A stretch of DNA of 64,000 bases from an uncultured Pelagibacteraceae bacterium (lineage in GTDB: Bacteria; Pseudomonadota; Alphaproteobacteria; Pelagibacterales; AG-422-B15): contig CACMIV010000002.1 in NCBI GenBank assembly GCA_902613805.1, positions 310,001 through 374,000 of the forward strand, in the 5' to 3' direction. Shown piece by piece: positions 55,274-63,485 of this stretch (the first letter of the stretch is position 1; every line of letters begins with the position of its first letter). The notes under the pieces were generated by a model. It searched no databases. It worked only from the letters and a program-made list of their open reading frames with translations, and was not told where the DNA came from. The position numbers were made by a program, and so were the translations under genes.

Positions 55274-56698
55274 ATGATTACTCATTTATCTATTCGAGAA
55301 CAAGTTGACCTAGTCTCTAAAAAAGAAATAAAAGTTGAAGAACTTTTTCTAGAATACTTGTCCAATATTGAAAAGCTTAATCCTAAGCTTAATGCCATTG
55401 TATCACTAAGAGACAAAGATTGGATTATAGATAAAGCAAAGTCACAGGATGCACAAAAAGTTGATGTTACAAGAAAACAAGTTTTATTTGGACTTCCATT
55501 TGTTTCAAAAGAATTATTCGACGTCAAAGGACTGCCGACTACTTATGGACTACTTGAATATCAAAATAATTTTCCACAGAATGACTCTTTAATTGTTAAG
55601 AAAATAAAGCAACACGGAGCCACAATTATTGGAAAATCAAATATGGCTGAACTAGCGATTGGATCTCACACAAAGAATAAATTATTTGATTCAGTTTCAA
55701 ATCCTTATAACTACGATCTATCACCTGGCGGCTCAAGCGGAGGAGCATCAGCAGCTGTGGCCAGCTGCCTCGTACCATTTTCTGATGGTACGGACATGAT
55801 GGGCTCTTGCAGAAACCCTGCAGCTTTCACAAATCTATACGGTTTTAGGCCATCTCCTGGATTAATACCTGATAAAAGAGAAATCAGTAAATTTCCTGTA
55901 TTGACGACTCCAGGTGGCATTGCCCGAACACCGGATGACTTAAGTATTTTTTTAGATGCTGTTATTGGAAAAGATATGGAAGACCCCTACTCGTTTGACT
56001 TTGAGGGTTCATTTCAGTCAATCAAGAGATATTTTTCTAGTGAAATAAAAATTGGCTGGATTAACAACTTTGTTGAACACTACTCTTTTGAAGCAGGAAT
56101 TATTGAATTATGCGAAGCTTCTTTAAAAAAACTTATGGGAACAGACAAAAAAATATTCGTAGAAAAATGCAAAGTTAATATTGATCCTAATAAACTATGG
56201 GAGACATGGTGCACTCTAAGATCGAAAATTACATTCAATGATATTTCCAAAATGCAAATTAAGGATTTTGATGAACTAAGCTTTCCGGTTAAATGGGAAT
56301 ATGAAGAAGGGATTAAGATTACTGATGATCAAGTTTCTAATTCTATTAATCAGTATCATAATGATAAAAAGTATGTAGATAGTATATTTGAAAAATATGA
56401 CTTCATTGCTTTGCCGTCAGCACAATTGTTTCCATATGACAAAGAAATAGATTTCCCAAAAAATATTTCTGAAACGCAGATGGACACGTACCATCGCTGG
56501 ATGGAAGTTACGGTATTTGCAAGCATGTTTCAATTGCCCACTATCTCAGTGCCAGTTGGCTTTAATGCTGAGGGACTACCAATGGGTATGCAATTAATTG
56601 GAAAAAATAAATCAGATGAAAAAGTAATACAAATTGGAAAATATTATGAAGAAATCTTTAATCATTCAAAAATAAAACCTAATATAATTAATGGTTAA
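55274..56698 (+). CDS. Amidase (amidase-signature family)
   Basis: 474 aa. The catalytic triad is in place: Lys79 (LPFVSKELFD), the Ser pair 154-155 (SPGGSSGGASAAVAS) and nucleophile Ser178 in DGTDMMGSCRNPA. It hydrolyses amides to acid and amine or ammonia; not GatA, because the partner subunits are missing. 12 bp after the alcohol dehydrogenase, overlaps the next gene by 8 bp. Substrate unknown. Confidence 0.92.
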   Translation: MITHLSIREQVDLVSKKEIKVEELFLEYLSNIEKLNPKLNAIVSLRDKDWIIDKAKSQDAQKVDVTRKQVLFGLPFVSKELFDVKGLPTTYGLLEYQNNFPQNDSLIVKKIKQHGATIIGKSNMAELAIGSHTKNKLFDSVSNPYNYDLSPGGSSGGASAAVASCLVPFSDGTDMMGSCRNPAAFTNLYGFRPSPGLIPDKREISKFPVLTTPGGIARTPDDLSIFLDAVIGKDMEDPYSFDFEGSFQSIKRYFSSEIKIGWINNFVEHYSFEAGIIELCEASLKKLMGTDKKIFVEKCKVNIDPNKLWETWCTLRSKITFNDISKMQIKDFDELSFPVKWEYEEGIKITDDQVSNSINQYHNDKKYVDSIFEKYDFIALPSAQLFPYDKEIDFPKNISETQMDTYHRWMEVTVFASMFQLPTISVPVGFNAEGLPMGMQLIGKNKSDEKVIQIGKYYEEIFNHSKIKPNIING

Positions 56699-57854
56699 TA
56701 AGTTAGTCGATACTCCAAACCCAACTCTTGTGACATTACGTGATAATAAAGCTAAATGGAACCTTCCTGAATATAGAAGAACTGGCTATAGGAATCTTCA
56801 TAAAATAAACAGATATGGTCTTTTGTTAAGATCAGATTACGTTCTTTTGCTTAATGAAAACAGCAAAGATGAAATAGATGAAATAAACTCAGTAAGGGAA
56901 ATCACGAGCCATAAATCTTTTTGCTCTTTAATAGTTGGGAGAGGGCAAGAAATATTTTTTGAGAAATATGCAAAAGATTTCTCTTCTGAAACACCGCATA
57001 CAATAATGTCAATTTCAAAGATGTTTTTAAATCTATTTGTCGGTGAATTAGTTGAGAAAGGTGAATTGCAATTGGAAAAACCTATTGGCTATTATTTGCC
57101 CAATATTGGAGAAGGATATTCAAAAGCGACGGTTCAAAACGTATTAAATATGAACATTATAAATGCTTTTACTGAAGATTATACTGACCCGTATTCAACA
57201 TCATTTATGCATGAAACTGTTGGTGGCTGGCGAATACCAGATGAAGATAAAGATGAAAAGTTTCAAGAAGATTTCTTGAACAGTATTCAAACAGATGGAA
57301 CTAATTCTGTAATAAACAATTCTGATAAAGCATTTTATAAGTCAGCGAACAGTGACGTAATTGCTGTACTGATTGAAAAATTAAGTGGGAGAGAGCTGCG
57401 AGAGTGGCTTCTCTCGTCAGTAGAAGCAATGGGTCTTGAAGATGGTTTGTATATGGCAACAGACAGAGGTGGGATGCCATGGCTATCAGGTGGTGGTTGT
57501 CTTGTTGCAAGAGATTTGCTACGCATGGGACTGCTTTTCTCAAGAAAAGGTCTTGGGATCAGAAATAGAATAGCTGGCTCTAGTAAATTTATTGATGATA
57601 CAGTTTCTGAAAAAGGTCCAAAATATATGCACTTAAAAGATGAAAAATATGTTTATTATGCAAATCAAACTATGAAATCTAATAATTGGATTGGGCATTC
57701 TGGATACGGTGGGCAATTTTTAATGATTAACTTAGAAACAAATGTTGTTGCAAGTTTTTTTTCTGTTTTAGAAACTGACTCAGCAACTGATGAAGACTAC
57801 AAAGCCAAAATGATTCTGATGCTTGAGGAAGTAACATCAAAGCAATATTCATAG
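56691..57854 (+). CDS. Serine hydrolase, beta-lactamase/class C-like family
   Basis: 387 aa. The nucleophile motif S-x-x-K occurs as SISK in HTIMSISKMFLNLF, a Tyr motif in FYKSANSDVIAVLIEKLSG (the Y-x-N region), and HSG in IGHSGYGGQF takes the place of KTG. Such proteins include esterases, 6-aminohexanoate-oligomer hydrolases and D-aminopeptidases. No signal peptide. Overlaps the amidase gene by 8 bp; perhaps it acts on the same nitrogenous substrate. Confidence 0.87.
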   Translation: MVNKLVDTPNPTLVTLRDNKAKWNLPEYRRTGYRNLHKINRYGLLLRSDYVLLLNENSKDEIDEINSVREITSHKSFCSLIVGRGQEIFFEKYAKDFSSETPHTIMSISKMFLNLFVGELVEKGELQLEKPIGYYLPNIGEGYSKATVQNVLNMNIINAFTEDYTDPYSTSFMHETVGGWRIPDEDKDEKFQEDFLNSIQTDGTNSVINNSDKAFYKSANSDVIAVLIEKLSGRELREWLLSSVEAMGLEDGLYMATDRGGMPWLSGGGCLVARDLLRMGLLFSRKGLGIRNRIAGSSKFIDDTVSEKGPKYMHLKDEKYVYYANQTMKSNNWIGHSGYGGQFLMINLETNVVASFFSVLETDSATDEDYKAKMILMLEEVTSKQYS

Positions 57855-57866
57855 AAAGGATAGATA

Positions 57867-58241
57867 ATGAGAGGATACGTAATGGTTGGGTCGAGTAATT
57901 TAAAAGAATCTAAAGCATTCTATGATGTTGTCCTTGCAGTAATTGGAATAGTTTCGATTTATGAGGATGAAGTGTGTGTAGGCTATGCACACAAGGGAAA
58001 TAATGATGTAGAGTTCTACATAACAAAACCGGCAAATGGAGAGCCTGTTACATATGGAAATGGTACTCAAATATCTTTCTTAACTAAATCAACACAGGAA
58101 GTTGATAAGTTTCACAAAACTGCACTTGACCTTGGTGCACAAAATGAAGGTGATCCTGGATTTAGACCAAGCGATAGTAAGGTATACTATGCATACATCA
58201 GAGACCCAGATGGAAATAAAATTTGTGCTTACTCAAATTAA
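57867..58241 (+). CDS. VOC-family (glyoxalase/dioxygenase-like) protein
   Basis: 124 aa with the paired beta-alpha-beta fold: MVGSSNLKESKAFYDVVLAVIG and YIRDPDGNKICAYSN, typical of glyoxalase I/extradiol/fosfomycin-resistance relatives. It lacks the usual N-terminal metal His (MVGSSNL) but keeps a C-terminal Glu/His-like region, so metal binding is unsure. AAAGGA ribosome site. In the hydrolase operon, spaced 12 and 15 bp. Confidence 0.83.
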   Translation: MRGYVMVGSSNLKESKAFYDVVLAVIGIVSIYEDEVCVGYAHKGNNDVEFYITKPANGEPVTYGNGTQISFLTKSTQEVDKFHKTALDLGAQNEGDPGFRPSDSKVYYAYIRDPDGNKICAYSN

Positions 58242-58256
58242 TAAACAAAACTTTTT

Positions 58257-59237
58257 ATGACTTTCAAAAAATATATTTTATCTTTATTTGGAATATTCAT
58301 GGTTTGTTTAATAGCAATTGTTTTTTTTGCTTCATTTCCTTTTTTATCCCTAAATGATCAAAATATCGAAATACCTAAAATCTCTATAGAAAATGACGTC
58401 GAGGAATATTTACGAACTGAAGAAGCAAAGATCAATAATATCGCGCCCAATGCAAGAAAGAAGATTGTTTGGAATAACATGGATAAAAAAGAAAAAACTG
58501 AGTATGCATTTGTTTTTATTCACGGCGTCTTAGCAACCGGTTATCAACACGAGTCATCCGTCAGGAAAATAGCAAATAACCTTGGAGCAAATTTATTTAT
58601 TACAAGGCTTTCAGGTCATGGAGTTCCTTATGAAGGAACTAAATCAATGAAAATTGAAAATTTACTTAAAGATGCTGTGGAAGCAATTGAAGTAGGATCA
58701 AAAATTGGTCAAAAAGTTATTGTTATGGGCTTCTCACTTGGTGGGGCACTAATGTCAATTGTTGCCTCGGACCAAATAAGTTCAGAAAAGTTAGATTATT
58801 TAATATTATTGGCGCCAGCGCACAGTAAACTGACCTATAATTATTTTATGATTACTCTTGTTTCTTTTCTGACGGGGAGCATAGAAGCAGATTATGCAGA
58901 ATTATATGGCTTAGATAGTAAATGGAATGAATATTGGTCAACTAAAGTTGACCGAGAAGAATTACTTGAATTGTGGAAAGTTCCCAACTTGTCAGACCAA
59001 ATGGGTTTTAAGAACAATAAAGTTCCGTTACTTCTATTTTACAACAAACATGATGCAGTAGTTCTTGAGGATGGTATTAAAAAAAATTATGAGAAATGGA
59101 AAGGTCCAAAAAAAATCTATGACATGAACACTACAGAAGCTGGTCCGCTAAATCATAATTTGATTGGAATTTTCAATCCTAATCTTGATGATATTTTTAT
59201 ACAGGAAATAAATAAATGGATAAATTCTAGTAAATGA
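58257..59237 (+). CDS. Membrane-anchored alpha/beta hydrolase 1
   Basis: 326 aa. An N-terminal helix (about residues 8-28) is followed by an alpha/beta hydrolase domain with VFIHGVLATGYQ and nucleophile elbow GFSLGG (the Ser of G-x-S-x-G), and a late DHNLIG-like acid/His pair (NHNLIGI). Closely related to the next gene: LFITRLSGHGVPYEGTKSM against LFISRLSGHGVGFEGTKGV. Probably an esterase or lipase on the outer side of the inner membrane. Confidence 0.85.
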   Translation: MTFKKYILSLFGIFMVCLIAIVFFASFPFLSLNDQNIEIPKISIENDVEEYLRTEEAKINNIAPNARKKIVWNNMDKKEKTEYAFVFIHGVLATGYQHESSVRKIANNLGANLFITRLSGHGVPYEGTKSMKIENLLKDAVEAIEVGSKIGQKVIVMGFSLGGALMSIVASDQISSEKLDYLILLAPAHSKLTYNYFMITLVSFLTGSIEADYAELYGLDSKWNEYWSTKVDREELLELWKVPNLSDQMGFKNNKVPLLLFYNKHDAVVLEDGIKKNYEKWKGPKKIYDMNTTEAGPLNHNLIGIFNPNLDDIFIQEINKWINSSK

Positions 59238-59252
59238 CTAGAAATTTTTTAC

Positions 59253-60221
59253 ATGCTTAAAAGTATCATGATTTATTTTTTCTCATTTATTGCTTTTATT
59301 ATTTTTTTTTTAACTATTTTTATATTGTCTCAACTTTTCATTAAAATGAAAATTACATTTCCTGATATTCAAATCAATAATGAAGTTACTGAATATATAA
59401 ATGACAAAGAAGAAAAAATTGACTCACTTGAACAAAATGCTAAAAAACAAATTATTTGGAATTCAATTTCAAATAAAAAAACAGAGTACGCTATAGTTTT
59501 TATACATGGAAGTTTTGCCACTGGCTTCCAACAAAGAGACTCCTTAATAAAAATAGCTGACAAGCTAGAAGCTAATCTTTTCATATCTAGACTTTCAGGG
59601 CACGGTGTTGGTTTTGAAGGGACCAAAGGAGTATCTGCGTATGATTTTATAGAGGACACCGCTGAGGCAATTGCTGTAGGAAACAAAATTGGCGATAAAG
59701 TAATATTAATCGGTTTTTCAGCTGGAAGTGGATTAGCAATGCTCGCTTCTCAGGATCAAAAGTTAAAAAGTAAGATCCACAGCCTTGTTTTAATAGCTCC
59801 TCCGACTCTTACTGTTAGACCAATTTTCGTTTTAGCATCGATAGGCCTTCTTTTTAAAAGAACCCACGAATTCAATTTTCCAAAATTCAATGGACTTTCA
59901 TATGAAGAATGGGGCCCATATTGGGTTAATAAATTTGAAAGTTCACTACCAAGAGCATTCTGGAAAGTTTTGTCATCTGTTAAAATAAAGAATGATATTG
60001 ATCAATTACCAATGATTATTTTTTACGACAAGAGAGACCGTGTAGTAAACTTTGAAAGAGTCGAAAAAATATTTGATAAATGGTCAGGTCCAAAAAAAAT
60101 TATAGATATAAAAGCCGTGAATGGCGGTAGAAATAAGCATAATCTTATAGGCATTTTAAATCCAACCCAAGATGATGTTTTTGTAAATGAAATTCATAAA
60201 TGGATTTCAACTAACCCTTAA
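59253..60221 (+). CDS. Membrane-anchored alpha/beta hydrolase 2
   Basis: 322 aa, tandem paralogue of the previous gene with the same layout: N-terminal helix (8-30), VFIHGSFATGFQQ, elbow GFSAGS (G-x-S-x-S instead of the usual second Gly) and KHNLIGI. The elbow difference may alter specificity or show relaxed selection. Its stop overlaps the opposite malonyl-CoA synthetase by 11 bp. Confidence 0.83.
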   Translation: MLKSIMIYFFSFIAFIIFFLTIFILSQLFIKMKITFPDIQINNEVTEYINDKEEKIDSLEQNAKKQIIWNSISNKKTEYAIVFIHGSFATGFQQRDSLIKIADKLEANLFISRLSGHGVGFEGTKGVSAYDFIEDTAEAIAVGNKIGDKVILIGFSAGSGLAMLASQDQKLKSKIHSLVLIAPPTLTVRPIFVLASIGLLFKRTHEFNFPKFNGLSYEEWGPYWVNKFESSLPRAFWKVLSSVKIKNDIDQLPMIIFYDKRDRVVNFERVEKIFDKWSGPKKIIDIKAVNGGRNKHNLIGILNPTQDDVFVNEIHKWISTNP

Positions 60222-61722
60222 ATAGATATGAATATTTTTCTCTTAAGATATTCTTTTGTACTTTACCCATAGAATTTCTTGGTAATTCTTCCAAAAATAT
60301 GATTTTTTTGGGCTGCTTATATTTCGCTATTTTATCTTTTAATAGATCTAGTACGTAGCGTTCTTCTAATTTTTTATTATCTGATATCACTAATGCTACA
60401 ACTGCCTCCCCAAAATCATAGTGATTTATGCCTATTACTGCTGATTCTGATATATCAGGTATTTGGTTAATCACATCCTCTATTTCCTTAGGATAAACAT
60501 TTAGTCCACCGCTTATAATCATATCTTTATCTCTACCAACAATAGTAAAGTAGCCATTTTCATCTTTCTTTGCGAGATCGCCTGTTATGAAGAAACCATC
60601 ATCTTTAAATGATTCTTTGGTCTTTTCTTCCATTCCCCAGTACCCCTTAAAGATATTTTCGCCCTTAAGTTCAATAGTTCCTATTTGACCCATCTCTACT
60701 TCCTTACCTTCTTCATTGACTATTCTTATTTCAATGCCTGGAAGAGATATGCCCACTGTGCCTGCTTTTCGTAATCCGTCATATGGATTTGAAATATTCA
60801 TATTTGTTTCTGTCATGCCATATCTCTCAAGAATTTTTTTACCAGTTCTTTTTTCAAATTCAATGTGAGTTTCTGATAATAAAGGTGCTGAACCAGAAAT
60901 AAATAGTCTCATGTGTTTTGCTGACTCATTATTTAATTTTTCACTTGCTAACAATCTTGTATAAAATGTTGGCACGCCCATCATGGAGGTGGCTCTTTTC
61001 ATCCAAAGCAAAGCTTTTTCAACATCAAATTTTTCTAAGAAAATCATTGATCCGCCAACAATTGCGAGAAGATTACACGCAACGAAAAGACCATGGGTAT
61101 GGTAAATAGGTAGCATGTGTAAAAGCACGTCATTTTCTGTAAATTTCCAAAAATCTCTTAATACTTCAGAATTTGAAACCAAGTTTCTATGCGATAGCAT
61201 CGCTCCTTTTGATTTTCCAGTAGTGCCAGATGTATACAAAATAGCGGCTAAGTCATTTTCGTTTCTTTTAATTGATTGAAATTTTTTTGGATAGTTTTTT
61301 ATCTGCTCAGTCAATGAACCAGTTTCGTCTAAATTTAATGATAAAATTGAAACTGAAGAATAGCTTACTAAGTTTTTTATTTCATTTTGGATTTCGTCAT
61401 CGACAATTATCACCTTAGGTTTGGCGTCATTGAAGAAATATTCGAGCTCACTTAGGGTATAGCCAGTATTGAGTGGCAGATAAACACCTCCAGCTTTAAT
61501 GGTCGCTACGTATGTAGCAAGTTGAATTACATTCTTTTCTGCCTGTATTGCTACTCGGTCACCCGGTAATAAATTAATATCTACTAAGTAATTAGAAATT
61601 TGATTTACAATTTCATGAAATTCTAAGTAACTTGTCTCTTTATTTTCGTTGATCAGAAAAATATTTGAACTCGTTTCTTTAGATTTGAATATTTCGTCAA
61701 ATAGATAGTTTGATTCAGTCAT
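60211..61722 (-). CDS. matB: Malonyl-CoA synthetase (MatB-type acyl-CoA ligase)
   Basis: 503 aa from the ATG at 61720-61722, which gives MTESNYLFDEIF, close to the family's N-terminus; an ATG 12 bp upstream is possible. ATP-dependent ligase: P-loop LYTSGTTGKSKGA, and the MatB block ERYGMTETNMNISNPYDGLR with YWGMEEKTKESFKDDGFFITGDL and ISGGLNVYPKEIEDVI. Known MatB enzymes activate malonate and methylmalonate. The end of the enolase-superfamily gene overlaps the start. Confidence 0.88.
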   Translation of the reverse strand: MTESNYLFDEIFKSKETSSNIFLINENKETSYLEFHEIVNQISNYLVDINLLPGDRVAIQAEKNVIQLATYVATIKAGGVYLPLNTGYTLSELEYFFNDAKPKVIIVDDEIQNEIKNLVSYSSVSILSLNLDETGSLTEQIKNYPKKFQSIKRNENDLAAILYTSGTTGKSKGAMLSHRNLVSNSEVLRDFWKFTENDVLLHMLPIYHTHGLFVACNLLAIVGGSMIFLEKFDVEKALLWMKRATSMMGVPTFYTRLLASEKLNNESAKHMRLFISGSAPLLSETHIEFEKRTGKKILERYGMTETNMNISNPYDGLRKAGTVGISLPGIEIRIVNEEGKEVEMGQIGTIELKGENIFKGYWGMEEKTKESFKDDGFFITGDLAKKDENGYFTIVGRDKDMIISGGLNVYPKEIEDVINQIPDISESAVIGINHYDFGEAVVALVISDNKKLEERYVLDLLKDKIAKYKQPKKIIFLEELPRNSMGKVQKNILREKYSYLFKG

Positions 61723-62860
61723 TACTATTTTCATCTACTGAATAAATGCTCAACTCAGATAAAATATTTTCGTGAATAACTATACCAAGTCCAGCTGATT
61801 TATTTATATGTGCTTTATTATCAATAATATCAAAAGGTAACTCACAAAATTTCTTTGAAAAGTTTATATAATCTGGAAATATTTCAGCCTTTTCTGAATT
61901 AGAAATACTTGAGCAAACATGAAGCATCGCAGATGCTGAAACCGACATTGAATTCCAGCAATGCGGAGAAATAGAGATGCCATTATTTGATGCTTCATTT
62001 GATATCTCGATAATATCAATAAGTCCGCCCATACCTGAAATATCAGGATTAAATATATCTGCTGCATTTCTCTGTATTAATTCTCTGAAATGGACCAAGC
62101 CTGATTGCTTTTCGCCAGTTACAACTTTCATATTAAAAGTATTTTTGATCTCAGTAAGTAAGCTAATATTCTCACCATCAACAGGCTCTTCTATCCAATA
62201 AGGATTAAATGACGTTACTTCTTTTAAAAAGGATTTTGTCTGATCTAAATCTTCAGGCACAGCTAAATCAAGCATTAGCGGTAATTCATCTCCTACTATT
62301 TCTCTAACTTTTTCAACAAACTGAATTGAAATTGATACGCTATCTAGCATTGGATATATTTTAATTCCCCCATATTTCTTTCCAAAAAATTTTTCTATTT
62401 GCCTCAAATAATCATTTGTGTCTTTTTTTAAATCGCTCCAACACGTAGCATAAATGGGAACATTTGGTTTGGGGCTTTTTGTTAATAAAGAATTTAAAGG
62501 GAGATTTTTTAACTTACCTGATATGTCCCATAATGCAATTTCAATGGCACTTGTAGCAGAGCTAAAATCTAAACCTCTATGACCATCACTTAACAATGAA
62601 ATTTTATTATAAAATGACTTTATTGATAGATTTGGAATATTCGAAATTTCTCTAAATAACTCTTTAATAATAATCGCAATACTTTTTTCTCTGAGATAAA
62701 TAGAGAATGCTTCTCCCCAACCTTCAATTCCATCTTCAGTAGTTATTTTTATGATGATAAATTTTTTTGTATTTGACCATTTATCATCAGACAAATGATT
62801 ATCGGTTATCCAGATCTTTAACCTTGTGAGTTTACCAATGCTTATATCTTGATTATTCAT
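61715..62860 (-). CDS. Mandelate racemase/muconate lactonizing-type enolase superfamily enzyme
   Basis: 381 aa. Magnesium ligands and acid/base residues are recognisable: Lys in YGGIKIYPM, Asp in LPLMLDLAV, Glu in WIEEPVDG, Glu in VTGEKQSG, Asp in NPDISGMGG and His in ISPHCWNSM. This pattern is that of the MR subgroup, acid sugar dehydratases and racemases. The substrate cannot be told. Upstream partner of matB (8 bp overlap with its preferred start). Confidence 0.85.
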   Translation of the reverse strand: MNNQDISIGKLTRLKIWITDNHLSDDKWSNTKKFIIIKITTEDGIEGWGEAFSIYLREKSIAIIIKELFREISNIPNLSIKSFYNKISLLSDGHRGLDFSSATSAIEIALWDISGKLKNLPLNSLLTKSPKPNVPIYATCWSDLKKDTNDYLRQIEKFFGKKYGGIKIYPMLDSVSISIQFVEKVREIVGDELPLMLDLAVPEDLDQTKSFLKEVTSFNPYWIEEPVDGENISLLTEIKNTFNMKVVTGEKQSGLVHFRELIQRNAADIFNPDISGMGGLIDIIEISNEASNNGISISPHCWNSMSVSASAMLHVCSSISNSEKAEIFPDYINFSKKFCELPFDIIDNKAHINKSAGLGIVIHENILSELSIYSVDENSND

Positions 62861-62935
62861 TATCAGTATTAATATTAGACGGAATATAATTTAATTTGAT
62901 CTTTAACATATATAAAAAAAACCTTATGTTAAGGT

Positions 62936-63430
62936 ATGATTTCAAAGTTAATACTAGGTGCAGGATGTTTTTGGGGAGTAGAAGTTCTTTTTGAAGAAAT
63001 GTCTGGTGTTAAAAAAGTAATTTCAGGGTATGCCGGTGGGCATACAGAAAACCCTACATATGAAGAGGTCTGTACAGGTAAGTCAGGACACATTGAAGTT
63101 GTTGAAATTGAGTATGAAAATAATGAAGTAAAGTTTGAGGAATTGTTAGACAAATTTTTCTTTATTCATGATCCAACTCAGATGAATCGTCAAGGTCCAG
63201 ACATTGGTGAACAATACAAGTCAGTTATATTTTGTAATTCTGATGAAGAAAGAAGAATATCGGAAAGCAAAATTAATGAGATTAATAACTCAGGCGAACA
63301 TCAAAACGAAGTAGTTACAGAATTAAGAGAGAATGCTAAATTTTGGCCCGCTGAAGAATACCACCAAGACTTTATAGAAAAAAATGGTAAAGTTTGCTAT
63401 CACCAACTTTACGTACAACACAAATCCTAA
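62936..63430 (+). CDS. msrA: Peptide methionine sulfoxide reductase MsrA
   Basis: 164 aa. Catalytic Cys11 in GAGCFWGVEVLFEE, AGGHTENPTYEEVCTGKSGHIEVVE, FFFIHDPTQMNRQGPDIGEQYKS and EYHQDF. Repairs S-methionine sulfoxide in proteins with thioredoxin. Monocistronic between divergent and convergent neighbours; an inverted repeat terminates it. Confidence 0.97.
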   Translation: MISKLILGAGCFWGVEVLFEEMSGVKKVISGYAGGHTENPTYEEVCTGKSGHIEVVEIEYENNEVKFEELLDKFFFIHDPTQMNRQGPDIGEQYKSVIFCNSDEERRISESKINEINNSGEHQNEVVTELRENAKFWPAEEYHQDFIEKNGKVCYHQLYVQHKS

Positions 63431-63448
63431 ATTGTATTATTGTTAATG

Positions 63449-63476
63449 CTCAGCACTTTGATTTGTGCTGAGCAAT
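63449..63476. terminator. Bidirectional hairpin between msrA and the DmdA/GcvT-like gene
   Basis: A perfect 10-bp inverted repeat TGCTCAGCAC / GTGCTGAGCA with an 8-base loop (63459-63466), in the 55-bp gap between two convergent genes. The T-runs are weak on both sides, but the place fits a shared terminator. Confidence 0.7.
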
Positions 63477-63485
63477 TAATATAAA

